A DNA stretch of 64,000 nucleotides from Cercis canadensis (taxonomy: Eukaryota > Streptophyta > Magnoliopsida > Fabales > Fabaceae), in assembly GCA_003255065.1 (NCBI GenBank), contig QAOA01008727.1:179589-243588 (forward strand). The letters are read 5' to 3'. This document shows positions 11,364-22,663 of this stretch, one piece after another (positions within the stretch are counted from its first letter, which is position 1; each line of letters starts with the position of its first letter). The notes under the pieces were generated by a model that did no database searches, was not told the origin of the DNA, and worked only from the letters and a program-made list of their open reading frames with translations. A program made the position numbers and the translations under genes.

Positions 11364-11680
11364 TGTTATGATTAACTCAAAAAAATGGACAATTGATGGA
11401 AAAATCAATGGAAGAAGGAAATAGAATTTCTATCCAAAGCCTCCGTATAGGAAGAACTCCATTTGTTTACAATATTCTTTCTTAATTCCTTTCCACCCCT
11501 CTCAGCTGGTACAAATAACCAACTAAGTAATTACAACCAATTCCCCAGCTACCCGGATCAATAGACACGTAGTCATCAGGTTAAAATCTCAACAGTATCA
11601 AAACGACCTTGACTATCTACGTTTGCCACCATCTTCAATGAAACTGTGCATTTAGAGTTATCAACTTTTGACTCATGACA
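11364..11680 (-). repeat. 5' LTR of the compact element
   Basis: It begins TGTTATGATTAACTC and ends CTCATGACA in plus orientation. The primer-binding site lies just to its left, so on the minus strand this is the upstream LTR. Confidence 0.92.
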
Positions 11681-12405
11681 TCCATATTTTATTGTTGTTA
11701 TCCCAGTGACTTAAAATTAACTCAAAGTGCTTACCTGATTTGTCGAGTACTTCTGCTGCTAGTGGGTGTTGTTGTTTGCATGCATACTGTAAGCTGACAA
11801 ATTTTCTTATTGTTGTGCATGTGCATTATCTTTGATGCATTTTGTTTGTTATCTGATCTCTATTATGCCTTTTTTCTAACGTGGGTTATTGATGTTAAAT
11901 TTGCTGAGTAGTTCTACTGCAAGTGGATGCTATTGACTTACATATAGAAAGCAGACAAATATTCATATTGGTGTGCATGTGCATCATCGTTGATGCCTTT
12001 TGTTTGTTTTGTAATGTCTTTTATACCTGTTTCTGATGTGGGTAGTTTGTTGAAATCGAAGAAAGCTTCTAGGGAAACAAACCTCAAGTTTCAATCATGT
12101 TCAGTAAAATTTCACTTTTTCAGTGTCTGTTACTTTACTGATTAGTTATAGCAAGAAATTTGAGTTACTGTTCCATTGAAATCATTGGTCAAATATTCCT
12201 AAAATTTTGAGTATGTTTTTGTGGTTAACTAATTATTCTGCGAGCTGATAATCATGGATGTTTTGGCAGCTAATCAAATTGCCTTGTTATAGGAACCTGG
12301 CCAACTCTATTTTTTAGACTTAGATAATTCTCTTCCATATTTTGTTTGTTGATTTGATATTTGCTTGCTTGTGGTCTTTTTGTTGTTTGAATTTTCTAAA
12401 TCTCA
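11681..12405. other. Intron-like sequence without a gene call
   Basis: A T-rich stretch with no frame of note. It looks like intron sequence of the coiled-coil gene relic whose exons follow. Two related segments, each with a TGTGCATGTGCAT string (near 11814 and 11972) and similar flanks, suggest an old local duplication. Confidence 0.4.
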
Positions 12406-13262
12406 AGAAGACAATCAAAAACTTGAGAAGCAGTTGCATGATATGGCTTTAGCTGTTGAGAGGTTGGAAAGCAGTAGACAGAAACTTCTGATTGAGGTAA
12501 ATTCTATACATTTGTAAATTGACTAGTTACTTTTCTGTGTATATTCCATCGGTTGAAGTGGTTGGTTTCTCATCTTGTTGGTAGATTGACTCTCAATCTT
12601 CAGAAATAGAGTGGCTTTTTTAGGAGAATTCTAATCTCTCAAACTCTTACCAAGAGGCAATTGGAGCAGCAACAAGATGGGAAAATCAGGTAACTATCAC
12701 TGGCAGGGGTTTGATCAGGTCTCATTACAAGCATGGTTTACCAGACTCTTCTTACTAGGTTTTTTATTGTCAGGTGAAATTGTAGGATGTAAACTTGGAG
12801 CATATGCATCTCATGATTATTCAAAGCTAGTGAACAAATTGTTGTTGATCTATTAGAGAAATTTTAGTATAAAAGCTCACAAGAGAACTATAAATTTAGG
12901 TTTACTTTTCTTTCATCCTTGAGAGTCTGTCCAGGATGAATATTTTGATCTGTGCAACTTGTGGAAGATCCTGCTTCACTCGGCAATTCCATATGTTGTT
13001 GATATATTTTCTCCTTTTGATTTTGGTAGTGTGTCTGACATCAGCAGGTGCTTTTTTACAATTACATAATTTTGGTAATTATAGTCTGTCCTGAAAGTTA
13101 TAGCTGGTGAAGAAATCTTGCATACACTAGAGATGTTGCTGTTCTGCATTATTATTGTTTCATCAGATGCTCCATTGCTGATACAATCTATAATATTGCA
13201 GTTACAGGCCTGTGCTGCACAACATTGAAAGCAGTCTTATAAAAATGAAGCAAGATGGTCTG
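12406..13262 (+). pseudogene. Exon relics of a coiled-coil host gene
   Basis: At least three exons with GT-AG borders are visible. One at about 12406-12496 encodes [14 protein letters not shown] followed by a Leu/Glu-rich heptad stretch. One at 12585-12689 encodes IDSQSSEIE then SNLSNSYQEA. One at about 13202-13262 encodes RPVLHNIESSLIKMKQ. The first two join in frame (GAG, then ATT). The heptad pattern means a long coiled coil, as in kinesin-, myosin- or golgin-like proteins; I do not recognise the protein. The second exon has one in-frame TAG (about 12621), a probable Glu-to-stop change, and the exon expected near 12774 is also stopped, so this is a pseudogene or captured fragment. The compact LTR element at 10374 lies in its presumed upstream part. 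Confidence 0.55.
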
Positions 13263-14060
13263 GTAAGTGTGCCTTGAAGGCGATGAGCTGCTTCGTGACC
13301 ACACGTAGGATTAGAAGCCCTTAGTTACACATACGTTCATTTGTATAGTGTGTTAAAATCATTAATTTGTAAATAATGCGTTACAAGTTTTTTGATAATG
13401 ATCTTACATTGTTACTTCTGTATAAGCCACATTATTGGTCGAAAGAATTATATTAAAATACATTTTTTAGAAGTTTTGCTTACCTTGCACAAGTCGCTCA
13501 ATGAAATTTCAACTTTAAGTGGTTTGATAGTTGAACATGATAATTACACATTAAACAAAATTATCACATATTTTATACATGACAATCACATGTATAAACA
13601 TAATAACTACTTATTGTCAAAACATATTTTAATAATTTCATATAAAGCAATTGGCTTTTGTGGCGTTCAATACAATAGATGACTGGTTATTCAGAGTTTA
13701 GAGAAAAAGAAACTAAAAGCAACTGTGTAATATTTAGGAAACAAAAATAGCTACTTTTTTTTAGGCGATGAAAATTAGCTACTAAATTTCAACCTTTTTA
13801 TGGGTACATGTTGAAGAGTTATGCAACTACAAGATTTTTAGAGTTTGTGAATATGTCTTCCTCTGGATGCAGTTATTATCAGAGAACAAAAAAGGTTGCT
13901 ATATGGTTCAACTACAAGATCATTTCAACTTCGTTTCTTTCTTTCTTTCTTTTATGGAGTCAAAGTAAAACTTATCTCACCAAGAATTCTCTTCCCTTTT
14001 TTGAACTAAGGTATGGGGGCCAAAATTGGGAAAAAAAAGTAATAATAATAATTGGGATAT
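13263..14060. other. Non-coding, AT-rich stretch
   Basis: The stretch holds a short TTTC run near 13935-13950 and no recognisable gene. The 96-codon frame at 13392-13682 is AT-driven and has no motif. Confidence 0.55.
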
Positions 14061-14441
14061 TGATAAAGTCCAAGGTTCTGGATATGGGCCATTGCTTAAT
14101 CAGTAAGCTGCCAAGCCCAACATATGAAGGGTTTACACTAGGAGAAAGAAGAGTGGGGCAGAGGGGGAGTTGGATAAAGATATTTAGGATGAGCTGGCAG
14201 TTAGTTAGAGGAAAAGAAGGAATACTCTTGTGATTCAAGTAGTTTATAGGAGGGAATGTTGCATGGGAGGGGGCATGGTGGTTTTACTGTTAGTTTTGGA
14301 CAGAGAACTCATTCTCTGAGGAGCCATAGGCTCTGGGCCATTGTAGCTGGTCTTTTGAATTGAATAATACTTCTTAGTATTCTGTTCTATTCTCTGGATT
14401 ACTACCTTTGGATTTATTGATGTTTTTATGGTATCCTAACA
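14061..14441 (+). repeat. 5' LTR of the plus-strand chromovirus
   Basis: It starts TGATAAAGTCCAAGG and ends TATCCTAACA. The bases that follow (TTTGGTCCGACC) hold the primer-binding region. Confidence 0.93.
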
Positions 14442-14512
14442 ATTTGGTCCGACCTGCCGGATCTTCATTGAGTGAGAGCTAAATCATTTACTAAGAGACA
14501 GGGAGAATTCAT

Positions 14513-15590
14513 GCCACCCAAAATGTCAGACAGAGTGGATGTTTTAGAGGTTGAATTGGCATCGCTTAAGGTTGGAATGGGCGACATGCAGGCTTCGTTC
14601 AAATCTGCTTTGCTGGACCTACAATACTCCTTGTTGTATGAAGTGAACAAAATGCTAACTGGGGGTTCATCTACATCAAGGGAGAAATCCACCCTGCTTC
14701 CACATCAACACAAAAGTGGAGACACAGGAGGATCCCTTAGAGGAATACAGGATGTCGGTACGAAAGGTAGAGTTACCTATGTTCAATGGCACTAATCTTG
14801 TAAGATGGATAACAAGAGCAGAAATTTATTTTAAAGTGCAGAATACCTCTAAAGAGGTTAAACTCAAGTTAGCCAGGCTCAGTATGGAAGGGGTTACAAT
14901 ATACTGGTTTAACCTCCTTCATGAAACGGAGGATCATCTGACTTGGGATAAGTTAAAGAGAGCACTAATTGCTCGTTATAGGGGCTGCAAATTTGAAAAT
15001 CCTTTTGAGGAACTCTCTCTGCCTTGAAGCAAACAGGGACTGTTGAGGCTTATATCGAGAAGTTTGAGCTTATTTCATCCCAAGTAAGCAGGCTACTTGA
15101 GGAGCAGTACTTTGGGTATTTCATGAGTGGCTTGCAACCCATCATTTATCGATAAGTACGAACATTAAACCCCACATCTCATTTGCAGCTAATGAAAATG
15201 GCCAGAGATATAGAAGAAAAGATGGCCAGAGATATAGAAGAAGAGATGAAGCAGTTATTTTGGGGTCAAGCGGGTCAGAGAAGTGGGTTGTGTCCTTACT
15301 CGAACCAAAGAGAGTTGGGCTTCTCCAACTCAATGGGCCAAGTCTCAAATTCTGATGGGTGGAGTTTGGGTCGCAACCGTCAACAACCCGGGTCACCATT
15401 TCTAGGTCAAACCCAGAACAAGTTTTCTTCGTCTTCCTCTTCGGCGTCTATGCCAACTTGACGCAGTGATGGTGATCGCAGAGGACTCCCAGAAAAGAAG
15501 AAGAGGCTACGCCATATTTCATACCTCGAGCTGATGGAGCGGTGATCCAAGGGTCTTTGCTTCCGTTGCGGCGAGAAATATCACCCATTG
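14513..15590 (+). pseudogene. Chromovirus gag region, broken
   Basis: Gag would form the virus-like particle. The start MPPKMSDRVDVLEVELASLK has a coiled-coil character. A retrotrans_gag-type segment follows with VRWITRAEIYFKVQ near 14800-14840, and a CCHC zinc knuckle CFRCGEKYHPLHQC lies at about 15558-15600, just before the protease. Broken copy. Confidence 0.8.
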
Positions 15591-15599
15591 CACCAATGT

Positions 15600-18500
15600 G
15601 TAGACAGGCAACTTCCTCTATTCGTGTTGGGAGAAAATGAGACCTTGAATTCAGAGGGAGAAATAGTTGCGATAGAGGTTGGAGATTCAGAGGAAGAGGA
15701 AGAACTCGAATGCAAGGCCATGGGGCTATTCGGCTTGGCGGAGGAGGACAGAACGAGAAATAAAACTATGAGGATTGATGGTGTGCTACGAGGTGTGGCC
15801 ATGGTAGAGTTAATAGACAGTGGAGTAACTCACAATTTTATCTCCACCGATTTAACACAAGCTTTGGGTTTGAGGCTGTATTCTACTGAGAGGTTGGGAA
15901 TTAGACTTAGTGATGGGCATCGAGTAATTGCCCAGGGAAAATGCACTGGGTTGGTCATTCGGTTTGGGGATATTGACTTTCAGATTAATGCTTATGTCTT
16001 GGAGTTAGGAGGAATGGATGTTATTTTTGGTATAACTTGGTGGAAGACATTGGGGAAGGTTTTGATGGATTGACAAGACATGACCATGGAATTTCAACAA
16101 GGGGGGAGAAAGGTGATTTTGTAAGGGAATTTAGGAAATGCCATGTCAACAATTTGCAGGCAGTCAGGTATCCCAAATTCAGCTCCATTACAAAGTTTTT
16201 TAGAGGCAATTTCTGTTGAAATAGGAGGTATTCGGTGGGTGCACACCTTGACTGCATTAGAAGCTGGGGCACATAATGATTTAACAGAACAACAAAAACA
16301 AGATATGTCATGTTTGACGGACAACTATGCAATTGTTTTTTTGGAAATAAAAGGACTTCCTCCTAAGAGACATTGTGTGCACTCTATTGTACTACATGAG
16401 GGGCAGGGGCCAATCAATGTGTGACCCTATCGGTATCCTCACCACCATAAGGAAGAAATTGAAAGGCAGGTTACCGAAATGCTCCATACAGGTATTATTC
16501 AACCTAGCTCTAGCCTTTTCTCTAGTCCTGTACTTCTGGTTAAGAAGAAAGATAATACTTGGAGGCTATGTGTAGACCACAGAGCTTTAAATAAGGTAAC
16601 TATCTTAGACAAATACCAAATACCTATTGTGGACGAGCTTCTGGATGAGCTCTATGGTGCCCGTTTTTTTCTCAAAACTGGATTTAAAATCAGGGTTTCA
16701 CCAAATATGAGTAAGTGAAGCTGACTCACTAATGCCACAGCAACTTTTCAAGCTGCTATGAATGACTTGTTTCGGCCCTTTCTAAGAAAATTTGTGTTGG
16801 CGTTCTTTGATGACATTTTGATTTATAGTTCAGATTAGTCATTACATTTACAACATCTAGAAATTGTGCTTGAGGTTCTGTCTAAGCATCAGTTTGTAGT
16901 AAACAGAAAAAAAAAAAATACAGCTTTGGGAGGGAATCTATGGAGTATCTTGGGCATATTATATCAGGAAAGGGAGTGGCAGCTGACCCCGCCAAGATAC
17001 AAGCTATGATAGATTGGCCAATACCAAAAACTGTTAAAGGAGTAAGGGGGTTCCTAGGTTTGACTGGTTATTATCAGAAATTTGTGGTAGGATATGGGCA
17101 AATTGCCAAACCTCTCACTCAACTTACCAAAAAGGACAATTTCCAATGGAGACCAACAACATTAGAGGCTTTCAAGAAACTTGAAGTGGTTATGACTACC
17201 TCTCCTGTTTTAGCCCTTCCAGATTTTTCAAGGCCATTTGAAGTGGAATGTGATGCTTCGGGTACGAGGATTGGAGCAGTCCTAATGTAAGACCACAAAC
17301 TAATTGCATACTTTAGCAAGGCTTTCTCAAACAGTCACATGTCTAAATCAGCCTATGACAAAGAACTCATGGCTTTGGTTCTTGCGGTACAACATTGGAG
17401 ACACTACCTTTTGGGAAAGCCTGTCATCATTTATACTGACCAAAGGAGTTTGAAACATTTGTTGTAGCAGAAAATAACCATCTCCAATCAACAGTCATGG
17501 ATGGGAAAGCTATTAGGGTATCACTTTCAAGTACTATATAAACCAAGCCCGAAGAATAAGGCTGCTGATGCGTTGTCACGCTTGCATGAAGCTGCAGAGT
17601 TTTAAGCTATCATCTCCTACCATGTTTGGTTAGAAGGAGATCTTATTAGCTCTTACCATGTTTGGTTAGAAGGAGATCTTATTGCTAATAAGGTCCAACA
17701 TGATCTGTAACTCAAATAGGTCATTTCTAACATGCACAAAGACCCTAATTCTCGGCCTAGCTTTACACACCAGCAGGGGGTACTACTCCATAAAAATCGT
17801 TTAGTCATACCTGCCACTTCACCTCACATTTCCATTCCTTTCCCACAGGTGGTCACTCTGGCATTCTAAGAACCTACAGAAGGATTACAGACAATTTCTA
17901 CTAGTTTGGGATGAAAAGATGCATTCAAGAATTTGTCAAGTCTTGTGATACGTGTCAGAGACAAAAATATGCTGCAACCTCCCCAGCTGGATTACTCCAG
18001 ACATTGTAGGTTCCAAATCAAATTTGGGAGGGAATCTCTATGGATTTCATAACGGGCCTTCCAAAATCTAAAGGCGATGAAGCTATCTTGGTAGTGGTTG
18101 ATAGACTATCAAAATATGGTCATTTTATTCTATTAAAGCATCCTTATACAGCTAAGACTGTGGTTGAACTCTTTCTTAAGGAAATTGTCCAGCTCCATGT
18201 GATCCCACAATCCATAATCAGTGACCGTGACCCTTTGTTTTTAAGTAATTTCTAGCGAGAACTTTTTCACATGCAAGGCACAATGTTGAAGATGAGTTCT
18301 TCTTACCATTCGGAAATAGATGGCCAAACTGAAGTGCTCAATTGATTGCTTGAGACCTATTTACGTTGCTTTGCTTTTGAGCAACCAAAAAATTGGGCAT
18401 ACTGGGTGTCATGGGCAGAGTTATGGTATAATACCTCCTTCCATGCTTCTACCGGTTCTACTCCTTTCGATATTGTCTATGGCAGAAAGGGTCCTACCTT

Positions 18501-18760
18501 AATCAAATACTTGCAGAGTGAAACAAAAGTGGAGGCAGTGGCTGTTGAACTAAGTGACAAGGGTGAAGCATTAACTCAGCTCAAACACAATCTGAACAAG
18601 GCACAAGATCATATGAAAAGGTTTGCTGACAGTCACGGAACTATGCAATCTTATCAAGTGGGTGAATGGGTTTTCTTAAAGTTACGTCCTCATAGACAGC
18701 AAACTGTCCATATGAGAATCAATCAAAAGCTGGCTGCTAGATATTATGGTCCTTATTAGA
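15600..18760 (+). pseudogene. Chromovirus pol region (PR, RT, RNase H, IN), broken
   Basis: The aspartic protease has the active-site-like LIDSGVTHNFI near 15809-15840. RT shows [14 protein letters not shown] near 16560 and FFDDILIYS near 16804. RNase H starts FEVECDASGTRIGAVL near 17240. Integrase shows the DFITGLPKSKGDEAILVVVD core near 18040-18100 and the ISDRDPLF motif near 18218-18240. Its C-terminal part ends in HPVFQVSQLKK near 18820. The region would make the enzymes that copy and insert the element. It is broken at many points. Confidence 0.9.
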
Positions 18761-18912
18761 TCTTGGCGAAGTATGGAACGGTTGCTAACAAGTTGAAGTT
18801 TCCTCCACTTGCAAGGGTTCATCCAGTTTTCCAAGTATCCCAATTAAAAAAGGCAATTAGGGATTATTCTATTGATCCTAGGCTACTTAATGGTTTTGAG
18901 GTTGAATTTGAT

Positions 18913-19383
18913 GACAGTGTAGAACTTGAAGAAATTGTGGCTATCAGAGACATCATAAAGGCAGGCACTCCTATCAAATAATGGCTTGTTAAGTGGAAAG
19001 GGGGCTCCTCAGATGACACTACCTGGGAGGATGCAGAGGTGTTACAAAGCCAGTTTCTCACTTTCAGCCTTGAGGACAAGGTTGTACTTCCACAGGGTGG
19101 CAATGATAGAGTCCAAGGTTCTGGATATGGGCTATTGCTTAATTAGCNGACAGTGTAGAACTTGAAGAAATTGTGGCTATCAGAGACATCATAAAGGCAG
19201 GCACTCCTATCAAACAATGGCTTGTTAAGTGGAAAGGGGGCTCCTCAGATGACACTACCTGGGAGGATGCAGAGGTGTTACAAAGCCAGTTTCTCACTTT
19301 CAGCCTTAAGGACAAGGTTGTACTTCCACAGGGTGGCAATGATAGAGTCCAAGGTTCTGGATATGGGCTATTGCTTAATTAGC
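18913..19383. repeat. 235-bp direct duplication around a single N (probable assembly overlap)
   Basis: Bases 18913-19147 and 19149-19383 are the same 235-bp sequence with only two differences, separated by one N at 19148. The segment spans the chromodomain, the polypurine region and the first 44 bases of the 3' LTR. Two adjoining copies meeting exactly at one N is what two contig ends look like when their overlap was not merged. Confidence 0.9.
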
Positions 19384-19720
19384 AAGCTACTAAGCCCAAC
19401 ATATGGAGGGTTTACACTAGGAGAAAGAAGAGAGGGGCAAAGGGGGAGTCGATTAGAGATATTTAGGATGAGCTTGCAGTTAGTTAAAGGAAAAGAAGGA
19501 ATACTCTCATGATTTAGGTAATTTATAAGAGAGAATGTTGCATGGGAGGGCGCACAGTGGTTTTACTATTAGTTTTGGACAGAGAACTCATTCTCTGAGG
19601 AGCCATAGGCTCTGGGCCATTGTAGCTGGTCTTTTGAATTGAATAATACTTCTTAGTATTCTATTCTATTCTCTGGATTGCTACCTTTGGATTTATTGGT
19701 GTTTTTCTGGTATCCTAACA
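19340..19720 (+). repeat. 3' LTR of the plus-strand chromovirus
   Basis: A 381-bp LTR from TGATAGAGTCCAAGG to TATCCTAACA. A partial copy of its start at 19104-19147 belongs to the duplication around the N. Confidence 0.93.
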
Positions 19721-20568
19721 AATATGATATCCTTGTTGACTAATGAAAACTAGTTCTTTCTATCTTCTGTTGTTTTGATCTTAAGCACAAGTTGCCCACA
19801 CTGAGATTCTACCTCGACATATATATTATAAAGGTCATGCACAAGAATTGCTCAATAAGAATTTTCAACTACTGATATCTTGTGTTCATATTCTTCTTCG
19901 GCCGTGTCCCTCTTTAGCTGTAAGCTTCTGAGGAGATCCTGATTCATTTTTCCTATCCAACAACAAGCTGAGGAGAATAAGTATTGAAGAAAGGTAGTTA
20001 TAATGGAGGCAAAAATTAAGTATAAATTGAAATATTGGTGTCTTGTCTTCAGTGACACTTGACATTGACTTTCTTTTGCCTGCTTTACATTGCATGGCCA
20101 TATATGCTTATTCATGGAAATCTATATATTGTGCACATGAAGTGTCATGTATAGCACAATGCCTAATGGGAATAAAACTATGGACTCTCTAGATCAATGG
20201 AATGGAAAATCTTTTAAAAGTTCAAAGAGGAAATATTGTATTGACCTCTTGAGTTGGGATTTGTACATGTTATTTGCCCTTAGTGCATCAGTAAGTTTAT
20301 TTTCAAGAAGATTGATCTTTGAATTATTCCCTATAGCTTGTAAACTCCTCAAATAATAATCTTTTAGATGAACCTGGCAAATAATGAAGAACTCTTATAC
20401 TTGTGGAATGGGTGAAAATAGAGGGAATGATTTGGAGGGGAATGAATGTGAGGGGTGAAAGCTAGATTACCTTGTTTGGAAAGCTATGAGAAATATATGA
20501 AGAATAAAAATGGGAAGAATATTGAAATTATTCTTCTAAAATATCATTTTAGTTAAAGTTAGCTAAGG
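19721..20568. other. Non-coding stretch with a possible minus-strand exon relic
   Basis: No clear gene. On the minus strand, about 19868-19952 reads MNQDLLRSLQLKRDTAEEEY and then a Lys/Ile/Val tail, preceded by an AG acceptor (TTGGATAG). It looks like one exon of a coiled-coil protein but stands alone. The plus-strand frame at 20147-20356 has no recognisable features. Confidence 0.4.
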
Positions 20569-20823
20569 AATGATCAGCTTATACAAGGAGATAACTATTA
20601 CAAGTGTAGAAACAGTAATAACGCCAGTAAGTGATGTTTATCTATTTGAAGCTTGCTATGATTTGAAGGATGTAACAGCAGGTTAGTATCTATCTATGGC
20701 CTCTCACTGGATTCAATTGTACCACAAGTATTCTTATTCTGCTATAGTGACAAACAATGCTAAGAACCTTATCACCCTTGCAATGCCAATTTTCATGAAT
20801 CTAGTAAATGAAGAAGAAAATTA
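20569..20823 (+). pseudogene. Unidentified protein-like stretch, one in-frame stop
   Basis: From an ATG at about 20570 the plus strand reads ETVITPVSDVYLFEACYDLK, then a stop at about 20683-20685. It continues in the same frame with HWIQLYHKYSYSAIVTNNAK and LITLAMPIFMNLVNEEEN to a TAA at about 20823. Composition on both sides of the stop is that of a folded protein (varied, with aromatics) rather than random AT-rich DNA. The TAG follows a possible GTTAGT donor, so the stop may be intronic. I do not recognise the family. It lies just left of the copia fragment and may be host DNA or part of an unrecognised element. Confidence 0.35.
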
Positions 20824-20938
20824 ATTTTATACATACCTTTAAGAGCTTTGAATCATTTTGGGAAGAAGACCAGGAATATGCATCTCAGGCTTTATGTTGA
20901 TCACAGAGGTTTAGATACCCAAACTTCTTTGGGTCCTT

Positions 20939-22496
20939 TCAAGTTAGAAGCAAATGTGCCTTTAGGCACTCATACCATTTTTCTTGCAGCACAAAGTTTT
21001 TTATAAGAGTAGGTATTAGGAAAATGTCCCACACATCCGCAGTAAAAGCAAGTTTCCTTAGAGAAGGAGTGTGAGGAGGAAGCTTTGACAAGAGAGTTTT
21101 TAAAAACCTTTGAGGTGCTAGGCTAAACATAGCCTAAACCAGTTCTATCATTGCTTACTCTTTGCTTTCCTAATATGGAATTCAAATTTTTTCTTCCTTG
21201 AACAAACTTAGCCAAGTCTCTAGACAATTCATTTACTTTTCTTTTCAGCTTGTCATTTTCATTTTTAAGAGAAGATGTAAGACAATTTTCCTTTTCAAGA
21301 ATGTCATTCTGATGCTGAAGAATTTTAAGTCTATCAGCCAAAGCAACATTATCTTTCTCAAGTTCATCTATCACATCAATTTAAATTTTTATGATTTTCT
21401 TAAGAGCAATGAGTTTTGCTAATCATTTCTCATAATCAAAAGATAAATAATCAAAAACATGACTCAGTTCATCATAAGTAGGAAGTAGTTCAAGATCTAG
21501 TTCTGTTACCTCACGCTTTTCACCAGAACTTTCTCTTGTTGCCATAAGACACAGATTGGCAATGTTTTCCTCTTCTGATTCATCACTATCTGAAGTTGAG
21601 TCCTCATCACTCCAGGTAGCCATCATGGCTTTCTTCTTCCCCTTTTTGAAGAATTTCTTCTTCTTGAGGTTTGGACATTCAGGCTTAATGTGACCTGGTT
21701 TTTTGCATTCATAGCATATAATAGGTTCCTTTTTGCTTTCTCCCTTGGATAAGTCTTTGTGTCCTTTCGGTGGAAATCTCTTCTTCTCATTTCTTTTCTT
21801 CATCAGATCAATAACTCTTCTTGTAACCAATGCTACATCATCTTCACTTAAGGCTAGTTCTTTATGAGTACTAGATTCTGGAACAGTAGAAGCAAGAGCC
21901 AAACTTATCTTTCTTTCACCTACAATGTTCTTCTTTTGCATGATCAACATCTCATGTGATTCCAGAGTGCCTCTTAGAGAATCTACAGTGAGTTCATTAG
22001 ATTCAACAAATTGGAGTAGTATGATTACTTTGGAAGCCCATTTGTCAGTGAGATATCTCATAATCTTCTTGACTTGTTTCTTTTGAGTGTAGACTCTTCC
22101 AAGACCTTTTAGACTATTGATGATGCTTAACAATCGAGCAAAGAAAGAGTTTAGGGATTCATCTTGAGTCATATGAAACATTTCATATTGAGAAGAATAG
22201 ATATCAATCTTAGCCTCTTTGACATGGCTTATCCCTTCGTGAATGGCAGCAAGTCTATCCCACATTTCCTTTACAGTGTTGCAAGAAGCAATGTTTTCAT
22301 ATTCTGTTGCAGATACACCACACACAATGTTGTACCTAGCTTTGGAATTTATAGTGAATCTGAGCTTGTTTTCAGTGGTAAACTCATGTTCTTCTTTTGG
22401 GATAGTAGCTCCATCCACCATTTTGGTAGGAAGTATGAGACCATTTCTGACTATTTGCCAAACTTCATAGTCGATTGCCTCAAGATACATCTCCAT
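20939..22496 (-). pseudogene. Copia gag (UBN2 domain, zinc knuckles), incomplete element
   Basis: The main frame, 22496-21423, encodes 357 residues. After the start come YEVWQIVRNG and the UBN2 core with CNTVKEMWDRLAAIHEG and SLNSFFARLLSIINSLKGLG. Then comes a Lys-rich stretch with the CCHC knuckle CYECKKPGHIKPEC and an acidic Ser/Asp/Glu tail. Continuing on the same strand at about 21374-21123 is a coiled-coil segment (ENEKLKRK-like heptads). Near 21060-21020 lies a second knuckle-like CFYCGCVGHF. Gag would package the element RNA. It belongs to an incomplete element. Confidence 0.85.
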
Positions 22497-22663
22497 GCGT
22501 TGCTTCTAGTAAGGATAGTTTTCTCCATTGAAGAATGGAGGTTTGTGAGAGGAGTGTGGTTCATCTTGGTTGTTCATGGTACCTGCAACACACTTACTAG
22601 GATCTTTAGCTCTTGGTTAGTTAGACCAGCAAAGATAAGATGAGCACATGCTCTGATACCAAT

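Larger units (their letters stand above)
10374..11680 (-). mobile_element. Compact, defective LTR retrotransposon (Ty3/gypsy, chromovirus-like)
   Basis: Two direct repeats of about 318 bp flank only 672 bp of internal sequence. The repeats have TG...CA ends, and the whole is flanked by a perfect 5-bp target duplication, TCCAT (10369-10373 and 11681-11685). On the minus strand a primer-binding site (complement of GCTCTAATACCAA) lies next to the right LTR, and a polypurine tract (complement of CACCTCCCTCCTTCT) lies next to the left LTR. The internal part has short remnants of a gag start and of the end of integrase. It cannot encode a retrotransposon and is broken. The LTRs differ at about 15 of 317 positions, about 5%, or roughly two million years at a rate of 1.3e-8 per site per year. 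Confidence 0.92.
14061..19720 (+). mobile_element. Ty3/gypsy chromovirus (Reina-like size), broken
   Basis: Two 381-bp LTRs with TG...CA ends flank a gag-pol interior. The order is gag (about 14513-15590), protease (about 15760-16060), reverse transcriptase (about 16470-16900), RNase H (about 17220-17600), integrase (about 17870-18750) and a C-terminal chromodomain. The chromodomain (VKWKGGSSDDTTWED) makes it a chromovirus; the short LTRs and the total of about 5.4 kb fit the Reina group. The flanking 5-mers are GATAT and AATAT, a target duplication with one change. The coding region is broken many times. The LTRs differ at 30 of 381 positions (about 8%), suggesting an insertion roughly three million years ago at 1.3e-8 per site per year. 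The total length includes an apparent assembly duplication around the N at 19148. Confidence 0.95.

Noticed and set aside
13392-13682. 96-codon open frame on the plus strand
   Set aside because: It is rich in Ile, Asn, Tyr and His as expected from AT-rich random DNA, with no domain and no gene context.
19104-19147. An extra, partial LTR start before the real 3' LTR of the plus-strand chromovirus
   Set aside because: It belongs to the 235-bp duplication around the N at 19148 and is probably an assembly artefact.
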